Source: an uncultured Desulfomonile sp.
GTDB lineage: Bacteria; Desulfobacterota; Desulfomonilia; Desulfomonilales; Desulfomonilaceae
Length of the DNA stretch: 11,123 nucleotides
Assembly: GCA_903920415.1 (NCBI GenBank)
Contig: CAIXMD010000012.1
Location: 1 to 11,123, forward strand
Reading direction: 5' to 3'
The notes beneath the pieces are model-generated. The model had not been told where the DNA came from and did not search any database. It was given only the letters and a program-made list of their open reading frames with translations. Of this stretch, positions 1-6,806 are shown one piece after another; the stretch's first letter is position 1; every line of letters starts with the position of its first letter. A program made the translations under genes and the position numbers.

Positions 1-1288
1 TTCCCGGCAAGGCGCGCGGTGAAATTCCAGATTCGGTAATCTCATATCGCCGATATGATCCTTTAATCGAATTTTCCGGCAACACATTTGACCCGGACTT
101 TTCCGACTCGGAGGCTTCTGGCATGGGCAGGTTTTCAACACGATTGTCAAGATAGAAGTCCGCGAGGAGTATGACCGGTGTCTGGTACTTCTCGGCGAGT
201 TGAAAACTCTTTACGGTGTAGTGATAACATTCGGCTACGTTAGTGGGTGCTATGACTATACGTGGGGAATCACCAGGTCCTCCGAACACCGCAGCGTGTA
301 AATCCGATTGCTCGGTTTTGGTGGGAAGTCCCGTAGAGGGACCGCCCCTTTGCGCATTAATGATTACTGCAGGGATTTCTGCCATGACACCATGAGTTAT
401 GAGTTCTGTCATAAGTGCGAAGCCCGGACCCGAAGTGGCTGTCATGGCCCTTGTCCCAGCGTAAAAACTGCCGAGGACGGCACCGATGGATGCAATCTCA
501 TCCTCCATCTGAATTACGCGACCGCCCAATGCCGGGAGATGTGTTGCCAAGTACTCCATTATCGGTGTTGCAGGTGTTATGGGATAGCCGAAATATAGCT
601 TCAAACCTGCATCGATAGCTGCTTTTCCTATTGCCTGATTGCCCGAGAGCAGGACCTTTTTCGGCCCTCCAACTTTGTCAGGGATCAGGAAGATGGACTT
701 GATACGGTTTGAGAAGTGTTCGAGTGCATAATCGAACCCTGCATCGAAGCTCCTCAGGTTTGTTTGGAGAACCTTTTCTCCCTTGGACTTGAATTTTCTA
801 ATTATTACGGCCCTGAAGAGGTCAGGAGGCGCGCCGCAGATGGCTGCAAAACACCCCAAAGCTGTGAGATTTCTCCCACGCGTCGTTCCCGAGGAGGCTG
901 TAGCAATATCGTTGAAAGGCATACCGAATAGTATAGTCTCAGGATCTAGCTCTGATACGAGAGATTTGTCTTCTCGTACGTAAACCGCAGGATTGCTGTC
1001 GAAAAAGATCATAGAGTTTTCCGACAAAAAGGGGACCCTTGATCGAGCCTGCTCATCATTGAGGGAGATGAGTACGTGTGTCTTATCTTCCAGCGCGACT
1101 ATCTCTTCATTGCCGATCCTGGAACGGGTGACACACCTGCCGAAACCCCTTATCTCCGCTGGATATGAATCGAAGGCGAGTACGGAAAAACCCCCATCCG
1201 ACATTGCTTCGTTGATCAAACCTCCTGCGGCGATTGTGCCGTCACCCGCCATCCCGCAAACCTCGACCGTGACATCCACTACGGGCAT
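1..1288 (-). CDS. 2-oxoacid:acceptor (ferredoxin) oxidoreductase, fused gamma-alpha subunit, 3' end cut by the window
   Basis: This is the N-terminal 429 codons of a KorA/VorB-type subunit. The family oxidatively decarboxylates 2-oxoacids to acyl-CoA and passes electrons to ferredoxin, with thiamine diphosphate held by a separate beta subunit. Residues 1-190 are the gamma domain (GMAGDG at 12-17, then a SYPAEIRGFG stretch). Residues from about 205 are the alpha domain, with GYPITP at 234-239 and RGGPSTG at 314-320, both family hallmarks. Family members usually run to roughly 570-590 residues, so about a quarter lies beyond the left edge. The ATG at 1288 sits one base after the stop of the upstream flavoprotein gene and follows a GGACGGAG-like ribosome site inside that gene. 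No stop or frameshift interrupts the frame. The beta subunit gene is expected next, off the window. Substrate (2-oxoglutarate, branched-chain or other) cannot be decided from these motifs. Confidence 0.93.
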   Translation of the reverse strand, partial: MPVVDVTVEVCGMAGDGTIAAGGLINEAMSDGGFSVLAFDSYPAEIRGFGRCVTRSRIGNEEIVALEDKTHVLISLNDEQARSRVPFLSENSMIFFDSNPAVYVREDKSLVSELDPETILFGMPFNDIATASSGTTRGRNLTALGCFAAICGAPPDLFRAVIIRKFKSKGEKVLQTNLRSFDAGFDYALEHFSNRIKSIFLIPDKVGGPKKVLLSGNQAIGKAAIDAGLKLYFGYPITPATPIMEYLATHLPALGGRVIQMEDEIASIGAVLGSFYAGTRAMTATSGPGFALMTELITHGVMAEIPAVIINAQRGGPSTGLPTKTEQSDLHAAVFGGPGDSPRIVIAPTNVAECYHYTVKSFQLAEKYQTPVILLADFYLDNRVENLPMPEASESEKSGSNVLPENSIKGSYRRYEITESGISPRALPG

Positions 1289-1289
1289 A

Positions 1290-2306
1290 TCAAAACTCCG
1301 TCCACCACGATGTATTAACAATTATTCCATCTACAAAGAAGATGCTCTCGGGTGATGCGTCTACGGAAAGCATGCCGCCCAGCAGGTTCAGGCCGGCAAC
1401 TTTCCCTAAGTTGATAGCATTCTGGTATCCGATAGAGACCCAATAATCTTTGATAGTTGGATGATAGACTTGAGCGCAGTCCCCCGCCGCATAAACGAGG
1501 TCAAAACGGGTCTGGAGGTACTCATCGACGAGGACCCCACGTTCTATGTCAAGCCCGGAGCGAGCGAGAAATTTGACATTGGGGGTCATGCCGAAAAAGG
1601 CCCCAAGGATTCCGACTCGCAGTGTTTTGTTGTCTGTCTCCACTTCAAGGGACCGGCCTGAAACACGCGTGACACGTTTGATCCTCCCAGCCTTGATCAC
1701 TTCGACACCTCTTTCAGTAAGCATGTGCTTGATCTTCTCGGAGAGTTCGTTGCAAAGAGGAACCGGCCAGAATGAATCTTCATTCAACATAAAAATGACG
1801 CGCTTTTCTAGAGAAAGTAGGGCCTTGGTCAGGCTTAATGAAGTGAGATCACCTCCAACTATGAGGACTGAATCCACTTGGCTGAGTTGCTCGATCCATT
1901 GAGCGGCGTCTGCGGGAGTCTTCAGAGTGAGCATCAAATCATCGAATACCTGAAGATGTTCTGGAATTCTTTGTTTGCCACCGCTAGCTATTATTAGGCC
2001 GCCGAAAGAAATTACTTCTTTATGATCCAGCACCAGTTCCCGCTTATTAAAGTCTACGTGTACAACCTTCTGCCCAAGTCTCACCTTTATGCCGCACTCC
2101 TTGTAAAATGCCGGTGGATTCACGCAAAGGTCGTCCTGAGACAACCTGCCCGTAATGTACTCGGGGAGGAGGTGCGGTCTGTAATGCGGAAAAGGCTCCT
2201 GACCGACTATGGTGATGCGTGCGTCAGAAGAGTTTTCTCTCAGCGTAAGCGCTGCCTGATTTGCTGCCGGCCCGTTACCGATGATGACACAGTGCTCTTG
2301 AGCCAT
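1290..2306 (-). CDS. Short FAD-dependent pyridine-nucleotide-disulfide-type oxidoreductase (NirB N-terminus/rubredoxin reductase-like)
   Basis: A 338-residue two-dinucleotide-fold flavoprotein. The FAD motif GNGPAA is at residues 10-15, the substrate-face motif HYRPHLLPEY at 41-50 resembles nitrite reductase large subunit and rubredoxin reductases, and the second FAD contact AAGDCA is at 273-278. The second Rossmann loop, where NAD(P)H would bind, reads GGDLTS (151-156) rather than GxGxxG. The C-terminal dimerisation domain of larger relatives looks shortened. The frame is open 24 codons further upstream, but the ATG at 2306 is chosen because it has GGAGG seven bases before it and makes a TGATG overlap with the preceding stop. 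Placed between a GltD-like flavoprotein and a KorA-like subunit, it is probably an electron-transfer subunit or accessory of the 2-oxoacid oxidoreductase. Its donor and acceptor are unknown. Confidence 0.88.
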   Translation of the reverse strand: MAQEHCVIIGNGPAANQAALTLRENSSDARITIVGQEPFPHYRPHLLPEYITGRLSQDDLCVNPPAFYKECGIKVRLGQKVVHVDFNKRELVLDHKEVISFGGLIIASGGKQRIPEHLQVFDDLMLTLKTPADAAQWIEQLSQVDSVLIVGGDLTSLSLTKALLSLEKRVIFMLNEDSFWPVPLCNELSEKIKHMLTERGVEVIKAGRIKRVTRVSGRSLEVETDNKTLRVGILGAFFGMTPNVKFLARSGLDIERGVLVDEYLQTRFDLVYAAGDCAQVYHPTIKDYWVSIGYQNAINLGKVAGLNLLGGMLSVDASPESIFFVDGIIVNTSWWTEF

Positions 2307-4096
2307 CAGTTCCTCCGACCCTGTAATGTTCGCTCCACAAGCTCCACTTTTGAAACGGATATGCAATCCACCGGGCACACCTTAATGCACTCGCCGCATC
2401 GGATACATCTGGAGTTGTCTATAACTACGGCATTGACTTCCCTCCAATTAGATGTCTCTACAAGACCCGTTATGGCACCGGCTTCGTTTGTTATAACTTC
2501 GTTCACCATTTTGATGCAGTCCCGAGGTGCAACGTCAATACAATAACGGCAGTAGATGCAACTAGTTATGTCTATTTCATAGTGGAGGTAACACAGGTAG
2601 CATCGCTGGGATTCTTTAATGCCTTCCTCGCAGTCGAAACCAAGTTCCACTTCTGTTTCAATTGAATTAAAACGGTCTTCTATCGGAGTAATAGTGGGCA
2701 TCTCTCGTCTCGGTATAAAGTCCCAAGAACGCTCTCTGTCGGTCGTAGTGGCTTCTTCTAACCGAACGGCCCATTCACGGAATTTCTTGCCCGTCAAGTC
2801 TTCAGCTATTTTTTCAGCAGCCCTACGCCCTCCGGCAATGCATTCGATTACTGTGGTGGGCCCTGTCATGAAATCACCAGTGACGTATAAGTTTGGCACC
2901 GAAGAACGATACGTAATTCTGTCGCCTATCAGCACACCTCTCTCGTCTTTTTCTCCTGGTGAGGCTATGGGCTCGGAGCCTTGTCCGATCGCAACGATCA
3001 CTGAATCACAGGGCAGGACAAATTCGCTTCCCTTTATGGGAACAACTCTTCTCCTACCGTTGGGTAGGACTTCTTCGGGACGCGTTCGGACAAACTCCAC
3101 TCCCTCAACTTTTTCGTTTCCAATTATCCTCTGGGGCAACAACAGTGCCTTAACTTTGACTCCCTCTCGTTTCGCTTCAAGTATCTCGTCTTTAGTGACC
3201 CTAAGATCCTGTTCGGTTGCTCTTATGCAGATGGCCGATTCCTCAGCCTCAAGACGCAGGGCCAAGCGTGCGCAGTCGAATGCTGTGAATCCGGCTCCTA
3301 TGACAACCACGCTTCTGCCCAACCGGGGAGGGCTACCTGAAGCGACTTGCATGACAAATTTTAGACCGGAGTGAATACCAGCGAGATCTTCACCGGGAAT
3401 TGCCAGCGGCCTTGGGACATAACATCCGGTTGCTATCAGTACGGCATCGTAATCGTCCAACAGGTTTTGGACCGACACGTCGGTGCCCACCTTTATTCCA
3501 GTCTTCAGCGTGACTCCTATTCTCAAGGCTGATGAGATTTCGGATTTCAGAATCTCTCGCGGCAATCTGAACTCTGGTATTCCGTACCTTAGCATTCCTC
3601 CCGGTTCATCGAGCGCTTCCATTATGGTTACTGCGAATCCGATGCTAGACAAGTCGTGGGCAGCAGCAAGGCCTGCAGGACCGGCCCCCACCACGCACAC
3701 AGTCTTGCCTTGCGGTGGGAAAAGGTACTCGGTGTAGCTTTGGTAAGGATTCTTGCCGTCGGCCGCAGATCTCTTTATGTGGCAAATTCCTACTGGTTTG
3801 CCCAACTCAGGCTCGCCATGTCGGCACTTGTTCTCGCAAGGGCGCGAACAGATTCGACCAAGTACGCCAGGGAGTAAGTTGACTATCCTGTTAAGTTGAT
3901 AGGATCGATCATAACTCCTCTCATAAAGACAACGTATGTATCCAGGAACATTCGTATAGGCAGGACAAGCATTCTGACAGGGGATGTTCACACCCACATA
4001 GAAAAAGTCTGCCGGGTCCGTCGAGTAGACTACATTGTTCGTTGTTTTGTTTGATGAGATGGAGTTGTCTGGCGGATAGCGATCCTTGTTTTTCAT
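2306..4096 (-). CDS. GltD-like NAD(P)-binding iron-sulfur flavoprotein with C-terminal ferredoxin domain
   Basis: A 596-residue protein built like the glutamate synthase small subunit/NfnB family with an added ferredoxin tail. The N-terminal iron-sulfur region has C40, C44, C83, C87 and C91. The FAD loop GAGPAG is at 137-142 with GGMLRYGIP at 166-174, and the second nucleotide loop GAGFTA is at 267-272. A YVTGD FAD contact precedes the C-terminal part. The tail carries C499/C502, then C513-C516-C519 with Ala at 523 and C527, then a complete CxxCxxCxxxCP cluster at 564-575. Such proteins pass electrons between NAD(P)H and iron-sulfur partners. No glutamate synthase large subunit is adjacent, so glutamate synthesis is unlikely. 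Coupling to the downstream 2-oxoacid oxidoreductase is the better inference. The ATG at 4096 is preferred over an in-frame GTG four codons earlier because that GTGAGG is itself the ribosome site, six bases upstream. Confidence 0.92.
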   Translation of the reverse strand: MKNKDRYPPDNSISSNKTTNNVVYSTDPADFFYVGVNIPCQNACPAYTNVPGYIRCLYERSYDRSYQLNRIVNLLPGVLGRICSRPCENKCRHGEPELGKPVGICHIKRSAADGKNPYQSYTEYLFPPQGKTVCVVGAGPAGLAAAHDLSSIGFAVTIMEALDEPGGMLRYGIPEFRLPREILKSEISSALRIGVTLKTGIKVGTDVSVQNLLDDYDAVLIATGCYVPRPLAIPGEDLAGIHSGLKFVMQVASGSPPRLGRSVVVIGAGFTAFDCARLALRLEAEESAICIRATEQDLRVTKDEILEAKREGVKVKALLLPQRIIGNEKVEGVEFVRTRPEEVLPNGRRRVVPIKGSEFVLPCDSVIVAIGQGSEPIASPGEKDERGVLIGDRITYRSSVPNLYVTGDFMTGPTTVIECIAGGRRAAEKIAEDLTGKKFREWAVRLEEATTTDRERSWDFIPRREMPTITPIEDRFNSIETEVELGFDCEEGIKESQRCYLCYLHYEIDITSCIYCRYCIDVAPRDCIKMVNEVITNEAGAITGLVETSNWREVNAVVIDNSRCIRCGECIKVCPVDCISVSKVELVERTLQGRRN

Positions 4097-4130
4097 AGGA
4101 TACCTCACTGGGATGGGTGCTTGTAACCAA

Positions 4131-5327
4131 TCAGAACTTGAAACGAAGGGCCGGTATCTGGGGTCCTTCCAGCTTCTTTCTCGTAAGTGCCTCTACTATA
4201 ATTCGATCCCCCGCTTTTAGCTCATTGGAAAAAATCTGGACTCTCTCGGTTCCGTAAATTCCTATTTTCACATTCACAGGACGAATCGTGTTCTTGTCCT
4301 GAAGGTTCCACACTCGCTTCTCACCCTCGGGTACAGGAACGATATCCTGTGCTGATTTCGTCAGAACTTCTTCAGGGGGTGAGAATCGGAAGCCTTGGTC
4401 AGGAATCATAAGGGCGTCATGAACCTCATTGAGCATTATCTGAACGTTTGCCGTCATACCGGGCCTGAGCTTTAGGTCATTGTTGTTCACGTCAAGAACC
4501 ACATTGTAGGTTACCACATTCTGTTCTACTTTGGGGTCATTTCGAATCTGGTTGACGGAAGCATCAAAAAGCCGGTCCGGGAAAGCGGGAACCGTGAACA
4601 CGGCCTTCTGACCGACTCTGACTCGTCCGATATCAGCCTCATCGACATTCGTATGTACCTGCATACGAGTAAGGTCTTCTGCTATCTTGAAAAGAACCGG
4701 CGTCTGAAAGCTGGCAGTGACGGTCTGACCTACGTCCCCGGTTCTTGATGTGACGATACCGCAGACCGGCGCGATGATTCGGGTGTATTTCAGCTCAAGT
4801 TCAGCCTCCTGTAGCCTGGCCTCAAGTTGAGCAACCCTGGCTTTCTCCACGATTATCTGGGCCTCTGCTGCATCAGCCTTGGTCTTGGCCGTGTCATAGT
4901 CACTCTGGCTGATTGAATTTTTCTCGATCAATCCTTCTTTGCGACGCAGCGTTCTTATTTCATCGGAAAAGGTTACCTCCGCCTTCAAAAGGTTTGCTCT
5001 TGCCGCCTCCACATCTGCCCGTGCCTGGTGGGCTTTTGCTTCTAACCTATCCGGATCGATAAGAGCTATTAGTTGGTCCTTCTTAACTTCCGACTCGAAG
5101 TCAGCGTATAATTCCTTAATAGTACCGGATGCCTGTGTTCCTACGAGAACTTCCACCAGAGGTCTCAGGGTCCCGCTCGAAGAAATCTCAGCTCTGAGCG
5201 TACCCTTTTCAACTGGGACGGTTATGTATTTCGTCTGAGGTTCCTCTTGAGAGGAACGGCTCAGTACCATGTAAACTGCTGAAACCGCTGTGCCGATAAT
5301 AATGACTAAGATCAATGCTTTTTTCAA
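4131..5327 (-). CDS. MacA/HlyD-like periplasmic membrane fusion protein of an ABC exporter
   Basis: A 398-residue adaptor that would link an inner-membrane ABC permease to an outer-membrane channel. Residues 4-23 form one hydrophobic N-terminal signal anchor. The two halves of the lipoyl/barrel-sandwich domain lie near 57-93 and 181-206, and they flank a long heptad-rich alpha-helical hairpin (about 94-180, rich in Ala, Glu, Lys and Leu). The beta-barrel and membrane-proximal domains follow, including a DEADIGRVRVGQ stretch and LRPGMTANV. Start is TTG at 5327, with GGAG nine bases upstream; no nearby ATG gives a better N-terminus. It lies 63 bases after an ABC ATPase gene and 34 bases before the GltD-like gene, with no terminator seen, so read-through into the redox genes is possible. 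No signal points to a substrate; the closest named family is MacA of macrolide/lipoprotein-type exporters. Confidence 0.9.
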   Translation of the reverse strand: MKKALILVIIIGTAVSAVYMVLSRSSQEEPQTKYITVPVEKGTLRAEISSSGTLRPLVEVLVGTQASGTIKELYADFESEVKKDQLIALIDPDRLEAKAHQARADVEAARANLLKAEVTFSDEIRTLRRKEGLIEKNSISQSDYDTAKTKADAAEAQIIVEKARVAQLEARLQEAELELKYTRIIAPVCGIVTSRTGDVGQTVTASFQTPVLFKIAEDLTRMQVHTNVDEADIGRVRVGQKAVFTVPAFPDRLFDASVNQIRNDPKVEQNVVTYNVVLDVNNNDLKLRPGMTANVQIMLNEVHDALMIPDQGFRFSPPEEVLTKSAQDIVPVPEGEKRVWNLQDKNTIRPVNVKIGIYGTERVQIFSNELKAGDRIIVEALTRKKLEGPQIPALRFKF

Positions 5328-5390
5328 TTTCTCAATCTCCTCGAGAACTCAATACAACGGTCCAGAGAGGTACAGTGGTCAAAAAAAAGC

Positions 5391-6104
5391 TTAAGAGGGG
5401 ATATGTGGCTGCTCTTTAAGCGGCTTTCGTTCATCGCCATGAATGCTGCCGTCCCTGATGAGTATCTTACGATCCGTGAGGTCACCCATTTCAGAATCGT
5501 GAGTAACCAGGATGAATGTTATTTTTCTGTCCAAGTTTAATTTTCTGAAAACGCCGATAATTTCCATACTGGTTCTTGTGTCCAAGTTTCCAGTAGGTTC
5601 GTCGGCCAGAATTATCTCTGGGTTATTAACAAGGGCTCTGGCAATGGCGACTCTCTGCTGTTGTCCCCCTGAAAGCTGTGATGGAAGATGATGGACACGG
5701 TCTTCCAGTCCTACCAGACGAAGGGCATCCTCTGCTGTTTCACTGCGCTGCGTGCTACTCATATGTCCATATATCAAGGGTAGCTCCACGTTCTTAACTG
5801 CGTCAACCCTCGGCAATAGGTTAAACCCCTGAAAGACAAACCCCAGCTTCCGGTTTCTCAGGTCTGCACGCTGATTGCGTGCCAGACCTGATACGTCCTC
5901 TCCGTCAAGAAAATATTTTCCCGATGTAGGGGCATCCAAGCATCCCAGGATGTTCATTAGGGTGGATTTACCGGATCCGGAGGGCCCCATAATAGAGAGA
6001 AATTCCCCGGAATCGATAATCAAGTTTATGTCTTCCAGGGCTGACACTTCAACAGTGCCGGCCATGTAGATCTTTCTGAGATTTTCCATTCGGATGAGGG
6101 GCAC
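5391..6104 (-). CDS. ABC transporter ATP-binding protein, MacB/LolD type
   Basis: A complete 237-residue nucleotide-binding subunit. Walker A GPSGSGKST is at 40-48, the Q-loop Gln at 92 (VFQGFNLLP), signature LSGGQQQR at 144-151, Walker B ending ILADE at 165-169, D-loop GNLD at 172-175 and H-loop His202. The FNLLP and DEPTGNLDT wording is typical of the MacB/LolD/FtsE group, whose ATPases act as separate polypeptides or fused to an FtsX-like permease. Here no permease domain is fused and none is encoded in the window. Start GTG at 6104 follows AAGGA by seven bases; an ATG five codons later lacks a ribosome site. The MacA-like adaptor follows 63 bases downstream, which supports an export role. 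A run of eight T residues sits just past the stop, but without a convincing stem it is not called a terminator. Confidence 0.92.
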   Translation of the reverse strand: MPLIRMENLRKIYMAGTVEVSALEDINLIIDSGEFLSIMGPSGSGKSTLMNILGCLDAPTSGKYFLDGEDVSGLARNQRADLRNRKLGFVFQGFNLLPRVDAVKNVELPLIYGHMSSTQRSETAEDALRLVGLEDRVHHLPSQLSGGQQQRVAIARALVNNPEIILADEPTGNLDTRTSMEIIGVFRKLNLDRKITFILVTHDSEMGDLTDRKILIRDGSIHGDERKPLKEQPHIPS

Positions 6105-6385
6105 GCTACTGTCCTTGAATGTTTACCGGTAAATCTTTGAGAGTTTGTACCATCGGCCTTGATGTAAATGCACGTTCGCTGACGCTGAAATCAGACAAAA
6201 GGCGTACGCATTTAATTCCTGGTGGTAATTGGATCGGCTCAATTGATCAGGTATAAAATTTATCAGATTGCCTCGTTCTTCCTCTAATAATATGGGTCAG
6301 TTAATTCGAGTCTTCGTTCCGTAGAAAGATTGAAACTCCATATCTCGGGCGGATCCTTATCATTCTCCTTATCCGGAATTTAATT
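6105..6385. other. 281-base noncoding gap upstream of the ABC ATPase gene
   Basis: No reading frame with a plausible ribosome site was found on either strand. The region is more A+T-rich than the flanking genes and presumably carries the leader and promoter of the leftward ATPase gene. I could not find a -35/-10 pair with proper spacing. TATTAT, TTATAC and TTAAAT hexamers occur on the minus strand but without partners. Its most definite structure is the palindrome at 6122-6133. Confidence 0.5.
6122..6133. promoter_or_regulatory. Perfect 12-bp palindrome TTTACCGGTAAA, possible operator
   Basis: TTTACCGGTAAA equals its own reverse complement and ends 17 bases before the GTG start of the ABC ATPase gene. 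Symmetry without a loop is typical of a binding site for a dimeric repressor or activator rather than of an RNA hairpin. The regulator is not identifiable, and no regulator gene of a matching type lies nearby. Only one copy was noticed in the window. Confidence 0.35.
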
Positions 6386-6751
6386 CTATTTCGGGATCCG
6401 TGTCTCCAATGCTATTTTCAATTTCTCTTTGAGTTCGCTCAGGTCGGAACTTTTTACGACATAATAATCAGCCGCCACAGCTTTGAGGTCCACTTTGAAG
6501 CTGGAATATGCCGAATTAAGAATGACCGGGAGATCGTAGTATTTTTTTCGAAGGTGCTGAAGCAAGTCCAACCCGCTGTACTCGCGCATCTTGATATCGA
6601 GTACAATGCAATCCGGATGTTCCTTTTCCACTACATCAAGAAGATCTTTACCATCCGGAAGAGTGATGACTTCGTATCCCTCATCCTGGAGTTCCATGGA
6701 ATAAAGCATCCGGATTCCTTCCTCATCATCCACAATCAGTATCTTTGCCAT
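6386..6751 (-). CDS. Single-domain (CheY-like) response regulator
   Basis: A stand-alone receiver domain of 121 residues with no output domain. The acidic pocket is D8/D9, the phosphoacceptor Asp52 (VLDIKM), the switch Ser80 (ILNSAY), the aromatic switch position near Tyr97 and the invariant Lys100 (YVVKSSD). All residues needed for phosphorylation are present, so it should accept phosphate from a histidine kinase and signal by protein contact or as a phosphorelay step, in the manner of CheY or Spo0F. No kinase or phosphatase gene is in the window. ATG at 6751 has an AAAGGAG ribosome site five bases upstream. It follows the glycosyltransferase gene by 55 bases on the same strand with no terminator between, so the two are probably co-transcribed; whether they cooperate is unknown. 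Confidence 0.92.
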   Translation of the reverse strand: MAKILIVDDEEGIRMLYSMELQDEGYEVITLPDGKDLLDVVEKEHPDCIVLDIKMREYSGLDLLQHLRKKYYDLPVILNSAYSSFKVDLKAVAADYYVVKSSDLSELKEKLKIALETRIPK

Positions 6752-6806
6752 TTCGGCTCCTTTGAGGTATCCATTCTACCGGTCTTGAGGGGACGCTGTT
6801 GCCGGA

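Noticed and set aside
2307..2378. 24-codon N-terminal extension of the small FAD protein
   Set aside because: It lies inside the preceding gene, lacks family similarity, and the ATG at 2306 has a strong GGAGG and starts right before the FAD-binding strand.
2022..3374. Long plus-strand frames opposite the two flavoprotein genes
   Set aside because: They are antisense to genes with clear motifs, have low-complexity Ser/Arg-rich products and show no family resemblance.
4097..4108. Alternative GTG start four codons upstream for the GltD-like protein
   Set aside because: That GTGAGG forms the ribosome site for the ATG at 4096, and no site precedes the GTG.
5381..5388. Run of eight A on the plus strand (T run on the transcribed sense) just after the ABC ATPase stop
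   Set aside because: No GC-rich stem precedes it, so it is not called an intrinsic terminator.
6350..6400. Inverted repeat CGGATCC/GGATCCG around the end of the response regulator gene
   Set aside because: The 37-base loop and the absence of a following T run make it a poor terminator; one arm lies in coding sequence and the core is a common hexamer palindrome.
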